NCBI RefSeq assembly: GCF_025965215.1
Contig: NZ_JAOPXI010000172.1
Coordinates: 1 to 64,000, forward strand
Length of the DNA stretch: 64,000 nucleotides
Direction: 5' to 3'
From: Marmoricola sp.
GTDB lineage: Bacteria > Actinomycetota > Actinomycetes > Propionibacteriales > Nocardioidaceae
Shown here: positions 10,472-20,117 of the stretch, one piece after another
Layout: every line of letters begins with the position of its first letter
Position numbering within the stretch: position 1 is the first letter of the stretch
Notes under the pieces: model-generated
What the model was told of the DNA's origin: nothing
What the model saw: only the letters and a program-made list of their open reading frames with translations
Databases searched by the model: none
Translations under genes and position numbers: made by a program

Positions 10472-11316
10472 GTGAAGAACCCGCGCCCGGTCTTGCGGCC
10501 CAGCAGCCCGGCGTCGACCATCCGCTGGAGCAGTGGAGGCGCCGTGTAGAGCGGCTCCTTGAACTCCTGGTAGAGCGAGTCGGCGATCGCCTTGGTGGTG
10601 TCCAGCCCGATGAGGTCGGCCAGGGCCAGCGGTCCCTGCGGATGCGCGGCGCCGCGCACCAGGCCCTCGTCGAGGTCCTCGGCCGAGGCGAACCCCGACT
10701 CGAGCATCCGGATCGCCGAGAGGACGAACGGGATCAGCAGCGCGTTCACGACGAACCCTGCCCGGTCCTGGCAGTCGATGGCCCGTTTGCCGAGGTCGTC
10801 CTGCACGAACGACCGGGCTCGCTCGGTCACCTCCGGCGCCGTCAGCAGCGACGGCACCAGCTCGACCAGCGACAGCACCGGTACGGGGTTGAAGAAGTGC
10901 ACGCCCAGGACGTGGGTGGGCCGCGCGGTGCTGACGGCCAGCTTCATGATCGGGATCGAGGAGGTGTTCGACGCCAGGATCGCGTCCGGGGAGGTGACGA
11001 TCTGGTCGAGGCGGGTGAACAGCTCGCACTTCGGTCGCTCGGCCTCGATGATCGCCTCCACGACGAGATCCCGGTCGGCGACCGCCTCGAGGTCGGTGAC
11101 CACCTGGATCCGGGAGAGCACGTCGGCGGCACTCGCGATCTTGCCGCGCGTCTCGGCGCGCTCGAGCGACGCCTGCAAGCGCTGCCGACCGGCCTCCGCG
11201 CGGTCCGCATCGGCTTCGACGACGAGGACCTCCTTGCCGGCCCGGGCGCTCACCTCGGCGATGCCCGCGCCCATCAGCCCGCAGCCGATGACCCCGACCT
11301 TGACGATGTCACTCAT
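10462..11316 (-). CDS. 3-hydroxybutyryl-CoA / 3-hydroxyacyl-CoA dehydrogenase
   Basis: VGVIGCGLMGAGIAEVSARAG, ASNTSSIPI, GVHFFNPVPVLSLVE, GRKTGRGFFTY. Confidence 0.93.
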   Translation of the reverse strand: MSDIVKVGVIGCGLMGAGIAEVSARAGKEVLVVEADADRAEAGRQRLQASLERAETRGKIASAADVLSRIQVVTDLEAVADRDLVVEAIIEAERPKCELFTRLDQIVTSPDAILASNTSSIPIMKLAVSTARPTHVLGVHFFNPVPVLSLVELVPSLLTAPEVTERARSFVQDDLGKRAIDCQDRAGFVVNALLIPFVLSAIRMLESGFASAEDLDEGLVRGAAHPQGPLALADLIGLDTTKAIADSLYQEFKEPLYTAPPLLQRMVDAGLLGRKTGRGFFTYG

Positions 11317-11487
11317 CGTGCTCCTCCCCTGTCCCTCGGCAACCTGGCGGGGCACTCGACTCCCCATCGTCGCCGTCCTCGTCACGATGGCACACGATGC
11401 CGGTCGGTTCCCAGCCGTCGCCGGGCACGAAGAGCATCGGTTCGAACTGGTTTGGCAAGACGACCCGGGTGAGGTCCACTGGTCGCC

Positions 11488-11967
11488 ATGAGCGAGACGG
11501 ACGAACCAGCACTGCCCTCCCTGTACGACTGGGCCGGTGGCCTTGTCCCGCTGCGCCGGATGATCGATGAGTTCTACGACCGCGTCGAGGCCGACGACGC
11601 CCTCTCGGGCTTCTTCCCCGGCGGCGTCTCGGAGGACCATCGCGCCCATGTCGCGGACTGGTGGGCCGAGGTGCTCGGGGGACCGGAGACGTACACCGCC
11701 GCCCACGGTGGGTACGAGTCGATGCTGCGGCACCACCTCGGACTCGCGATCACACCGGCCCAGCGGCAGCGGTTCGCGTCCACGATGAGCCTGGCCGCCG
11801 ACGACGCCGGCCTTCCGGCCGACCCCGAGTTCCGGGCAGCGATCATCGGCTACCTCGAGTGGGGCACACGACTGGCGATGGAGAACTCCCAGCCGGACGC
11901 GACCCCGGTCGCCCACGCGCCCACGCCGCGATGGGGCTGGGGCGTCGCGCCGCCCTACCTGGGCTGA
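11488..11967 (+). CDS. Group II truncated hemoglobin-like protein
   Basis: LYDWAGGLVPLRRMIDEFYDRVEADDALSGFFPG ... HRAHVADWWAEVLGGP ... WGWG. Confidence 0.85.
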   Translation: MSETDEPALPSLYDWAGGLVPLRRMIDEFYDRVEADDALSGFFPGGVSEDHRAHVADWWAEVLGGPETYTAAHGGYESMLRHHLGLAITPAQRQRFASTMSLAADDAGLPADPEFRAAIIGYLEWGTRLAMENSQPDATPVAHAPTPRWGWGVAPPYLG

Positions 11968-13469
11968 TCCTGCGCGATCGGCAGCTGCATCGTGAACACG
12001 GTGCCCTCGCCCTGAACGCTGCGGACCGACAGGCCCCCGCCGTGGGAGGTCGCGATGCTGCGGGCGATCGCCAGCCCGAGGCCGCTGCTGCCGTGGGCGC
12101 GCGAGCGGGAGGTGTCGCCCCGGCTGAACCGGTCGAAGATCGTCGGCTGGAGACTGGCCGGGATCCCGGGGCCGTCGTCGGTGACCGACACCTCCGCGAA
12201 CCCCGGAACCACCCGGACCTGCGCGGTCACCGTCGTGCCGGCCGGGGTGTGCGTGCGCGCGTTCGCCAGCAGGTTCGCCAGCACCTGGTGCAGCCGCTCG
12301 CCGTCTCCGTCCACCATGACGGACTCCTCGGGCAGATCGAGCTTCCAGACGTGGTCCTGTGCTGCCGCGTGCGCATCAGCCACGGCATCGAGGACCAGCC
12401 GGGTCAGGTCGACGGGCTCGCGGGCGAGCGGGCGCCCGGCATCAAGTCGGGCCAGCAGCAACAGGTCGGCCACCAAGGTGGACATCCGCCCGGTCGCGGC
12501 CGTGATGCGGGCGAGGGCATTGACGGTGGCTTCCGGGAGCTGGTCGTGGTCGGTGGTCGAGGCGTACTCGGCATGAGCACGGATCGTCGACAACGGCGTC
12601 CGCAGCTCGTGGCTCGCGTCGGCGACGAACCGGCGCAGGCGGGCCTCGGTGAGGTCGCGCTCGTTCAGCGCCTGCTGGATCCGGTCGAGCATCCGGTGGA
12701 AGGCGATGTTCAGCTGGTCCACCTCGCTGCCGGACCCTCCCATCGGCATCGCCGTGGGGAACGACGTCTCGGCCTCGGTCAGCTCCTGCTCGGAGACGTC
12801 GAGTGCCGTGCGGGTCAGCTGCTGGAGCGGCCGCAGGTTTCGTCGTACGACGAGAGCGGCGGCTCCACCCCCGAACGCCAGCAGCAGCGCGAACAGGACG
12901 GCGTCCAAGGTGAACAGCTCGGCGACGGTCTCGTTGATCGGATGCAACGGGAGGCCGGTGATCTGGACGTCGCCGTCGCGACCCTGGACGGCCCGCAACC
13001 GATAGTCGCCGACCCCGGTGACATCCCCGCTGATCGGGGAAGCCCCGGGCCGAACGCTGCGGATCACCGCCGTCGCCTCGGGGCTCAGGGTCAGGCTGCG
13101 GTTGGTGCCGGCATCGGTGACAACTGCCGCCTCGGTGACCTTGCCCTTCACGACGCGGACGCCCAGGGTGCCGACCGACTGGCCCGGGATCGAGTCGTCG
13201 GCGTCGTGCTGGGGCGCCGAGCCTGTCCCCGCCGCGCCCGCGTCGCCGGGATGTTCGAGGCTCACCGAGTACCGGCTTCCCGCGGCGACCAGCTGGGCGT
13301 CCAGCTGTCGGAGCAGGACCCCGCGCACGAAGAGCTCGCTGGTGACGCCGAGGACGGCACACGCCACCAGGAGGACGATGACCATCCCCACCGTCAGGCG
13401 TCCGCGCAGGGTGGCGGCCCGCCACCAGCGGGGGACCCCGGTACGCCCGGAAGTTCCTGCCTCGACCAT
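11955..13469 (-). CDS. Two-component sensor histidine kinase
   Basis: HAMP-like region, DASHELRTPLSTIRAHAEYA, NLLANARTHTPAGT, DDGPGIPASLQPTIFDRFSRGD, GSSGLGLAIARSI. Confidence 0.95.
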   Translation of the reverse strand: MVEAGTSGRTGVPRWWRAATLRGRLTVGMVIVLLVACAVLGVTSELFVRGVLLRQLDAQLVAAGSRYSVSLEHPGDAGAAGTGSAPQHDADDSIPGQSVGTLGVRVVKGKVTEAAVVTDAGTNRSLTLSPEATAVIRSVRPGASPISGDVTGVGDYRLRAVQGRDGDVQITGLPLHPINETVAELFTLDAVLFALLLAFGGGAAALVVRRNLRPLQQLTRTALDVSEQELTEAETSFPTAMPMGGSGSEVDQLNIAFHRMLDRIQQALNERDLTEARLRRFVADASHELRTPLSTIRAHAEYASTTDHDQLPEATVNALARITAATGRMSTLVADLLLLARLDAGRPLAREPVDLTRLVLDAVADAHAAAQDHVWKLDLPEESVMVDGDGERLHQVLANLLANARTHTPAGTTVTAQVRVVPGFAEVSVTDDGPGIPASLQPTIFDRFSRGDTSRSRAHGSSGLGLAIARSIATSHGGGLSVRSVQGEGTVFTMQLPIAQDQPR

Positions 13470-13474
13470 CCCGA

Positions 13475-14197
13475 TCAGGCCTGCGCCCGCAGGACGTAGC
13501 CGGCACCGCGGACCGTGTGGATCAGCGGTTCCCTGCCGGCATCGACCTTCTTGCGCAGGTAGCTGATGTAGAGCTCGACGATGTGCGCCTGACCGCCGAA
13601 GTCGTAGTTCCACACCCGGTCGAGGATCTGGGCCTTGGACAGGACCCGTCGCGGGTTGCGCATCAGGAACCGCAGCAGCTCGAACTCGGTCGCCGTCAGC
13701 TCGATCCGGTCCCCGTCGCGGAACACCTCGTGCGCGTCCTCGTCCATCGTCAGGCCACCGAAGCTGAGCGTCGGCAGACCGTCGTCCGGCGCGTTCGCGG
13801 TCCGGCGGAGCAACCCGCGCACCCGGGCGAGCACCTCCTCGAGGCTGAAGGGTTTGGTCACGTAGTCGTCACCGCCCGCGGTGATGCCGGCAACCCGGTC
13901 CTCGACGGTGTCGCGCGCGGTCAGGAACAGGACGAGCACTCCCGGATCGACTGCCCGGATCCGGGCCAGCACCTCGAGGCCGTCGACATCGGGGAGCATC
14001 ATGTCGAGCACGACGGCGTCGGGACGGAAGTCCCGGGCTTCGGAGATCGCCGTCGACCCGTCGTACGCGGTGCGGGTGAGCCAGCCTTCGCGCTGCAGCA
14101 CGCTGGCCAGGACCTCGGCCAGGCTCTGTTCGTCGTCGACGACCAGGACCCGGGGCGGGGTGCCGTCAGGACGCAGGAGTTGTGGGCCTTGACTCAT
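13475..14197 (-). CDS. OmpR-family response regulator
   Basis: VLVVDDEQSLAEVL, DAVVLDMMLPDVDG, TKPFSLEEVLARVR, winged-helix ELTATEFELLRFL. Confidence 0.95.
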   Translation of the reverse strand: MSQGPQLLRPDGTPPRVLVVDDEQSLAEVLASVLQREGWLTRTAYDGSTAISEARDFRPDAVVLDMMLPDVDGLEVLARIRAVDPGVLVLFLTARDTVEDRVAGITAGGDDYVTKPFSLEEVLARVRGLLRRTANAPDDGLPTLSFGGLTMDEDAHEVFRDGDRIELTATEFELLRFLMRNPRRVLSKAQILDRVWNYDFGGQAHIVELYISYLRKKVDAGREPLIHTVRGAGYVLRAQA

Positions 14198-14264
14198 CGG
14201 GCCAGCATGCCCGTGTTCGGTACGAACGTGAGAGGGGTTGGCTCTGATCTTTCTCTGAATCGTG

Positions 14265-14744
14265 TCAGGAACCGTGCGAGACCACGGTCGGCGGCGCGGT
14301 GCTGGGCGCGACCGGCGGCGGTGCGGGCGCAGGCTTCGGCGCCGCGGCCGTCGGCTTCGGAGCCGGCTTGGGGGCCGGTCTCGGAGTCGATCGCACGGCG
14401 GGAGCCGCGGCCTGCGCCGACGCGGCAGGATGCGACGTACTGGACCGCACGACGGGCGGAGTCTTCTGGACGGAGGTGCGAGCGGCGTGCGAGGTGCGGT
14501 GGCGTGTGACCGCGTGCCTCTTCGGAGCGCCCTTGGCTGCGCTGGTCGCAGCGGGCTGCGCCACGTCCGTCGGCGACGATGCCGCCGCACTGGGCGAGGC
14601 GACCGCGGCGTTGTGGCTGATCGCCAGGCCGATGGACACTGCCAGCGTCCCGGCGCCGCTGAGGACCGTGATGGCGCGGCTCGCTCCGGACGCCCGGTCG
14701 GCTCCGCGGCGTCGGATCTCCCGGGGAGCCCAGTCGTCAGTCAT
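14265..14744 (-). CDS. Single-TM Ala/Pro-rich exported or membrane-anchored protein
   Basis: TM-like AITVLSGAGTLAVSIGLAI then PAPKPAPKPTAAAPKPAPAPPP tail. Confidence 0.6.
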   Translation of the reverse strand: MTDDWAPREIRRRGADRASGASRAITVLSGAGTLAVSIGLAISHNAAVASPSAAASSPTDVAQPAATSAAKGAPKRHAVTRHRTSHAARTSVQKTPPVVRSSTSHPAASAQAAAPAVRSTPRPAPKPAPKPTAAAPKPAPAPPPVAPSTAPPTVVSHGS

Positions 14745-14931
14745 GGTTCCCAATGTACGCAAATCCCCCAGTTCGGCCCGCTGTTTCGGGCAAAGTCATA
14801 CCTCTGAATCAGCTCTCAAACCACCGTCTCTGAGCCGTTTCAGAGGTTGGCCCGAGGTTCTCCACATGCCCGGCAGGCACGGTGGACACTGCTTGCGCAC
14901 GACCATCAGCCACCACGTCCAGGAGCCCATC

Positions 14932-15231
14932 GTGAGACACCCCGACCGACACACCGCTCGCGACCGCATCGGGGTCGCGACCACGGGGCTCGCGGTCGGC
15001 GGCACCCTCGGCGTGGTGGCGGTAGCAGGCGGTCTGGCCGTGCACGCCCGCAGTGCCGCCTCGCCGGTTACCGTGAGTGTTCACACGTCGGCACCCCGCA
15101 CGACAGCCCCGACGCCATCGCGGCCGCATGCTCAGCCGACGCGCCGGACAGTGACCCGGACAGTGACGCGGAGGAGCGGGAGTGTGAGTGCTGGCGGAGG
15201 CCAACCCCAGGCGCAGTCGAGCGGCTCGTGA
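14932..15231 (+). CDS. Small membrane-anchored Thr/Ser-rich protein
   Basis: GTG start; TM GVATTGLAVGGTLGVVAVAGGLAV; stop overlaps next start. Confidence 0.6.
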   Translation: MRHPDRHTARDRIGVATTGLAVGGTLGVVAVAGGLAVHARSAASPVTVSVHTSAPRTTAPTPSRPHAQPTRRTVTRTVTRRSGSVSAGGGQPQAQSSGS

Positions 15232-16148
15232 GTACGCCCGCGGCTCTCGACGGTCTGGCCGTTGCCGAGTGGAGCGTCTGGACGACGACAGCACGGCTCG
15301 TGGTGACCGACCCCGCCCTGCTGGCGTCCGCGCGCCGGATGGTCGAGGAGTACCTCGCGGCGGTCGACGTCGCGGCGAGCCGGTTCCGGCCCGATTCGGA
15401 GATCTCGGCGCTCGCCCGGTCCCGGGTGACGACGCACACCGTCAGCCCGCTGCTGGGCACGCTGGTCGCGGTTGCCCTCGAGGCCGCCGACGCGACCGAC
15501 GGGGCCGTCGATCCGACGCTGGGCACGGTCCTGACGCAGCTCGGGTACGGCGCCGGGGGCCTCGACGTTCCCGACCTCGAGCAGCCCCGGCCCCAGATCA
15601 CCAGCCAGCGGTACGCCACCTGGCGCGACGTCGCTCTCGACGGCGACCGGCTCGTGATGCCCGCCGGGACGATCCTCGACCTCGGCGCCACTGCCAAGGC
15701 CTACGCCGCGGATCACTGCGCCGTCATGATCGCTCGCGATCTCCGCTGCGGCGTCCTGCTCAGCCTCGGCGGTGACCTCCGGGTGGCGGGTCCTGAACCG
15801 GAGGACGGCTGGAACGTCCTGGTCAAGGACGGCGACGACGAGCCCTCCAGCCAGATCCTGCTCTCGGGGGCGCAGGCGGTCGCGACGTCCTCGACGCTGC
15901 ATCGCACCTGGTACCGCAACGGGCAGCTGATGCACCACGTGATCGACCCGCTCACGGGCACCCCCGCGGCCCCGTTCTGGCGCACGGTGAGCGTGGCGGC
16001 ATCGTCATGCTTGCTGGCCAACACGCTGTCGACCCAGGCGATCGTGGTCGGCCACCCCGCCGTCGCGATCCTGGAGGGTCAGGGCGTTGCCGCACGGCTG
16101 GTCGACGCCGATCGCCACGTCCAGTTGATCGGGGGCTGGCCCGCATGA
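15228..16148 (+). CDS. apbE: FAD:protein FMN transferase (ApbE family)
   Basis: SRFRPDSEISAL, LDLGATAKAYAAD, SLGGDLRVAG, HHVIDPLTGTPA. Confidence 0.92.
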   Translation: MSTPAALDGLAVAEWSVWTTTARLVVTDPALLASARRMVEEYLAAVDVAASRFRPDSEISALARSRVTTHTVSPLLGTLVAVALEAADATDGAVDPTLGTVLTQLGYGAGGLDVPDLEQPRPQITSQRYATWRDVALDGDRLVMPAGTILDLGATAKAYAADHCAVMIARDLRCGVLLSLGGDLRVAGPEPEDGWNVLVKDGDDEPSSQILLSGAQAVATSSTLHRTWYRNGQLMHHVIDPLTGTPAAPFWRTVSVAASSCLLANTLSTQAIVVGHPAVAILEGQGVAARLVDADRHVQLIGGWPA

Positions 16149-16726
16149 GCAGCTCCCTGTGGTACGCTGGCCGTGGATTCGGTGTCAGCGCGCTGTGCCT
16201 CTTCAGCCTGGTGATGATCCTCGGGATCCTCACCCGTGCCGGTCGACCGGCCCCGGGCCTGACCCGCTTCGCGGTCGCCGCGATCCACCGCACCACCAGC
16301 CTCACGGGCCTGCTGTTCGTCTCCCTGCACGTGCTGACCCTCACCCTCGACCCCTACGCCCAGCTGCGTCTGCTCGACTGGGTCGTACCGTTCGTCGGGA
16401 ACTACCGGCCGGTGTGGCAGGGCCTCGGAACGGTCGCGGTCGACCTGACCCTGGTGGTGATCGTGTCCAGCCTCCTGCGTCGGCACATCGGACTGCGGAC
16501 CTGGCGGGTGCTGCACAGCGCGGCGTACCTCGGCTGGCCCGTGGCGATCCTGCACGCGTTCGGCAACGGGACCGACGGCCACAGCGAATGGCTGCTGATC
16601 GTGCTCGCGGTCTGCGTGGTCTCGGTAGGCGCCGCGATGGGATGGCGCGCCGTCGGTTCAGCCTTCGCCGTCGAGGGAACCAGCCCTGCCGTCGCTCCCC
16701 CGACCGACCTGGCCGGCCTGTCATGA
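16145..16726 (+). CDS. Ferric reductase-like transmembrane protein
   Basis: Multiple TM segments with spaced His (AIHRTTSLTGLLFVSLHVL ... RVLHSAAYLGWPVAILHAFGNGTD). Confidence 0.83.
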   Translation: MSSSLWYAGRGFGVSALCLFSLVMILGILTRAGRPAPGLTRFAVAAIHRTTSLTGLLFVSLHVLTLTLDPYAQLRLLDWVVPFVGNYRPVWQGLGTVAVDLTLVVIVSSLLRRHIGLRTWRVLHSAAYLGWPVAILHAFGNGTDGHSEWLLIVLAVCVVSVGAAMGWRAVGSAFAVEGTSPAVAPPTDLAGLS

Positions 16727-17940
16727 CCGAGCTGATCGCTCCGGTGCACGGCCTGCTGAGCGCCGCCGTCGACACCTACGTCGCCCACCAGGCCCTCCTC
16801 GGTCCGCTGCCCGGCCTGCATGCCGATGACCTGCGCAGTCGCATCGCAGACTCCGGCCTCACCGGTCGCGGAGGTGCTGGCTTCCCCGCAGCCCGCAAAC
16901 TTGCTGCGGTGGCCGAACGCGGAGGCGGGGTCGTCGTCGCCAACGGCGCCGAGGGTGAGCCGGCCAGCAGCAAGGACCGCATCCTGCTCATGGCTGCCCC
17001 GCACCTCGTGCTGGACGGGCTGGCGCTGGCTGCCCGCGCGGTCGGTGCGAAGTCCGCCTACCTCTACGCGCCGCAGGACGTGCTGGCAGCCTCGATCGGG
17101 CCTGCCCTCAGGGAGCGACGTGACCGGATCAAGGTGACTGCGGTGGCGTCGGCCGACACCTTCATCTCCGGACAGGAAACTGCCGTCGTCGCGGCGATCC
17201 ACGGGCTTCGGGCGGTCCCGATGCAGACCCCGCCGCCGATGTACGTCAAGGGCGTCCGGGGCAAGCCGACCCTGGTCCAGAACGTCGAGACCCTGGCACA
17301 GATCGCGCTGATCGCCCGGTACGGCGCCGGGTGGTTCCGCAACCACGGCACGTCCGACGAGCCCGGATCGCGTCTGCTCACCATCTCCGGCGCGGTCCAG
17401 GTCCCCGACGTGTACGAGGTCCCCGGCGGTACGACGCTGGACGACGTTCTGAGCTGGGCAGGCGGAGCCAGCGAACCGCTCCAGGCGGTCCTCGTCGGGG
17501 GGTATCACGGTCGATGGATTCCGTGGACCTCGGCGACGACGAGCCTGGCCTTGAGCAAGGCCGCCCTGGCGCCGTACGACGCGAGCCCGGGCGCCGGCGT
17601 GGTCATCGCCCTGCCCCAGCGGCGTTGCGGCCTCGAGGCGGCGGCCTCGATCGCGAGCTACCTGGCGGGCCAGAACGCCGGCCAGTGCGGTCCGTGCCGC
17701 AACGGCCTGCCCACCATCGCCGACCACCTCAACGACCTGGCCCGTGGCCGCAACGCCGTCAAGGCACACAACGAGGCGCTCCGCCTGATCGGAAGCGTCG
17801 ACGGTCGTGGCGCCTGCCACCACCCGGGCGGCAGCGCGCGGATGGTCCGCAGCGCGCTGGGGACGTTCCGCCAGGAGGTCGAGCTGCACGTCAAGGGAAA
17901 GTGCACCGGCCGGCACGGTCCCGGCCGGACCACGGCATGA
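16723..17940 (+). CDS. NuoF-like NADH dehydrogenase/SLBB-domain iron-sulfur flavoprotein
   Basis: GLTGRGGAGFPAARK, NGAEGEPASSKDR, KPTLVQNVETLA, CGPCRNG. Confidence 0.9.
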   Translation: MTELIAPVHGLLSAAVDTYVAHQALLGPLPGLHADDLRSRIADSGLTGRGGAGFPAARKLAAVAERGGGVVVANGAEGEPASSKDRILLMAAPHLVLDGLALAARAVGAKSAYLYAPQDVLAASIGPALRERRDRIKVTAVASADTFISGQETAVVAAIHGLRAVPMQTPPPMYVKGVRGKPTLVQNVETLAQIALIARYGAGWFRNHGTSDEPGSRLLTISGAVQVPDVYEVPGGTTLDDVLSWAGGASEPLQAVLVGGYHGRWIPWTSATTSLALSKAALAPYDASPGAGVVIALPQRRCGLEAAASIASYLAGQNAGQCGPCRNGLPTIADHLNDLARGRNAVKAHNEALRLIGSVDGRGACHHPGGSARMVRSALGTFRQEVELHVKGKCTGRHGPGRTTA

Positions 17941-18149
17941 ACGCCCGACTCCTGATCGACTGGACCCGGTGCGAAGCGCGCGGCCTGTGCATCGAGCTCG
18001 TGCCCGAGGTCCTCACCGCGGACGACTGGGGCTATCCGCTGTCGCGCCACGGCGATGTCACCCTGCCGATTCCCGCCCACGCCGTCCGGTACGCCGAAGA
18101 AGCGGTCCGGGAATGCCCGCGGCTCGCCCTGCGACTGATCGAGGACTGA
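17937..18149 (+). CDS. Ferredoxin (3Fe-4S-like)
   Basis: RCEARGLCIELVPEVLTADDWGYP ... VRECPRLALRL. Confidence 0.87.
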   Translation: MNARLLIDWTRCEARGLCIELVPEVLTADDWGYPLSRHGDVTLPIPAHAVRYAEEAVRECPRLALRLIED

Positions 18150-18153
18150 CACC

Positions 18154-18870
18154 ATGACCGCCACCACGGAGCACCGCTCCGGCCTGATCGCCTCAGTCCT
18201 CGACGAGGCCACCGGCGCACAGCTGCGCGAGGACCCCGTGCTGCCGCGGACCGGCGGCCCTGCCGGGAACGCCCTTCTCACGGCGTGGACCGGGTTGGTG
18301 CTGCTGGTCCTGTCCGTCGCCGAGCTGCTGACCCTGTTCAACGTGCGCGGTCTGATCACCTGGCACGTCGTCATCGGAGCGCTGCTGGTGCCTCCCGCGG
18401 TCCTCAAGACGGCGAGCACCGGCTGGCGGATGGTGCGCTACTACTCCGGGAACGCGCCGTACCGACAGGCCGGCCCACCACCGATGCTGCTCCGCCTCCT
18501 CGGGCCCGTCGTCGTCGTGTCCACCCTCGGCCTGCTCACCAGCGGCACTGTGCTCGTCCTGATCGGACAGTCGCGCAGCCACCAGGTGCTGCTGACGCCC
18601 GCCGGTTTCCGGATCAGCTGGATCACCCTGCACCAGGGCGCATTCATCGTGTGGGGTGGTGCCACCGGCGCACACCTGCTGGGCCGGATCGTGCCGGCGC
18701 TCCGGATCGCACTCCGACCCGGCGCCAGGCCCACGATCCCGGGCACCCTCACCCGACTGACGATGTTCGGCCTTGTCCTGGTGACCGCGACGGTCCTGGC
18801 CATCCTGCTGGCGCGTCTCGACGGCAGCTGGCACGGGCACCTCTTCTTCGACCACCACGACCGGGGTTAG
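18154..18870 (+). CDS. Integral membrane protein, cytochrome b561-like
   Basis: Several TM segments with conserved-looking His (ITWHVVIGALL, TLHQGAFIVWGGATGAHLLGR). Confidence 0.7.
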   Translation: MTATTEHRSGLIASVLDEATGAQLREDPVLPRTGGPAGNALLTAWTGLVLLVLSVAELLTLFNVRGLITWHVVIGALLVPPAVLKTASTGWRMVRYYSGNAPYRQAGPPPMLLRLLGPVVVVSTLGLLTSGTVLVLIGQSRSHQVLLTPAGFRISWITLHQGAFIVWGGATGAHLLGRIVPALRIALRPGARPTIPGTLTRLTMFGLVLVTATVLAILLARLDGSWHGHLFFDHHDRG

Positions 18871-18879
18871 CTCGTTCCG

Positions 18880-19110
18880 CGTAGCCGTGGTGGCCTGCAG
18901 GTCAGCGAGCCGGGTAGCCCGGTGACCGGCGCGTTGATGCTCGCCTGCGGAGATGGGCCCGGTGACGCCGTCGCCGAGCCCCTCGACGTTCCCGACTCCC
19001 TCGTGGCCGGGAACGAAGAGGGCAGCGGCTCGACCCGGCCAGTCGGCGTGGGCGGCATGGATGTCGATTTGGCACAGGCGACTGGTGCTCCGGGTTCGAG
19101 GTGGTCGACG
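18880..19110 (-). pseudogene. Decayed N-terminal fragment of a zinc alcohol dehydrogenase
   Basis: Minus-strand frame reads CQIDIHAAHADWPGRAAALFVPGHEGVGNVEGLGDGVTG, matching the ADH pattern CHTDIHAAHGDWP...PGHEGVG..E.LGDGVTG; no intact ORF. Confidence 0.65.
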
Positions 19111-19344
19111 CACCCTCAGCCTCGCCGTGGACCCCTCGGGCGGGCAGGGCCACAGGTCCTCTGAAACCCCGTCGTTGGTCACGTCAACGGCATCCTCCGG
19201 GGCACTGCCCGTGAGGACTGGTACTACGACCAGAGCGGGCCGGACCGGGACCTTTGGCCTCTTGGACAGCTGCTCCGCGGGCCCAACACTGGAACGACAC
19301 CATCGGCGACGGGAACCTCCGTCCGACTCAGACAGGCACACATC

Positions 19345-19926
19345 ATGCGTCGTCCCGTCATCGCAGCACTGTCGATCACAGCACTGGCCTGTCTGCATCT
19401 CGCCGCGGCATCCTCGTCCGAGGCTGCCGGGGTTCCGACCTGTGCGGGACATCGCGCAACGATGGTCGTGACGGCGCACTCGCGCCACATCGTGCACGGC
19501 ACCAGCCATCGCGACGTGATCGTGGTCCAATCCCCGGGTCACGTGATCCTGGCAGGCGCGGGTGCAGACATCGTCTGCGGGAGCAGCGGCAAGGACACCA
19601 TCGTCGGTGGCGCAGGCAACGACGCCGTGTTCGGTCGTGGTGGCGACGACCAGATCTCGGGGGGAACCGGCAACGACGACCTGTTCGGCGGACCGGGCAA
19701 TGACACCGTTCACGGCGGCAGCGGCGACGACTCGGTCCACGGTGGGAGCGGCGACGACGACCTCTTCGGCGACATCGGAACTGATGACGTCATCGGCGGC
19801 ACGGGCACCGACACCTGCGACGGCGGTGGTCAACCCGGCGACACCGCGGACGGTGAGCACGAGTCCGGGTCCGACGGAACCAGCGGCAGCGGTTCGGGGT
19901 CGACGGACGGCCGGACCGCTGCGTGA
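19345..19926 (+). CDS. Secreted RTX/hemolysin-type calcium-binding repeat protein
   Basis: Signal peptide; GGAGNDAVFGRGGDDQISGGTGNDDLFGGPGNDTVHGGSGDD nonapeptide repeats. Confidence 0.9.
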   Translation: MRRPVIAALSITALACLHLAAASSSEAAGVPTCAGHRATMVVTAHSRHIVHGTSHRDVIVVQSPGHVILAGAGADIVCGSSGKDTIVGGAGNDAVFGRGGDDQISGGTGNDDLFGGPGNDTVHGGSGDDSVHGGSGDDDLFGDIGTDDVIGGTGTDTCDGGGQPGDTADGEHESGSDGTSGSGSGSTDGRTAA

Positions 19927-20117
19927 CCTAGAGAGGACGTGCTGCCGACCGCTCCGGCTCGCTGCGGCAGCGACCGCTCAGCTTGGTCATCGGTCGCCTC
20001 GCTCGTCAGGTTCTTCGAGCGTGCCACCCAGCGCCGAGGTGGTTCAGAGCCATCCGGCCCGGAACTGACTGCCGTTCGGCCCTGCCGACACCTCGCCGGC
20101 ACCAGCACGCTGGACGG

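Noticed and set aside
11661-13499. 612-aa plus-strand ORF over the histidine kinase
   Set aside because: Minus-strand kinase motifs (H, N, G boxes) are unambiguous
18154-18240. DEATGAQ in the b561-like protein as an ApbE flavinylation motif
   Set aside because: The residue that should accept FMN (final Thr/Ser of the motif) is Gln, and the segment lies in the N-terminal, likely cytosolic, region
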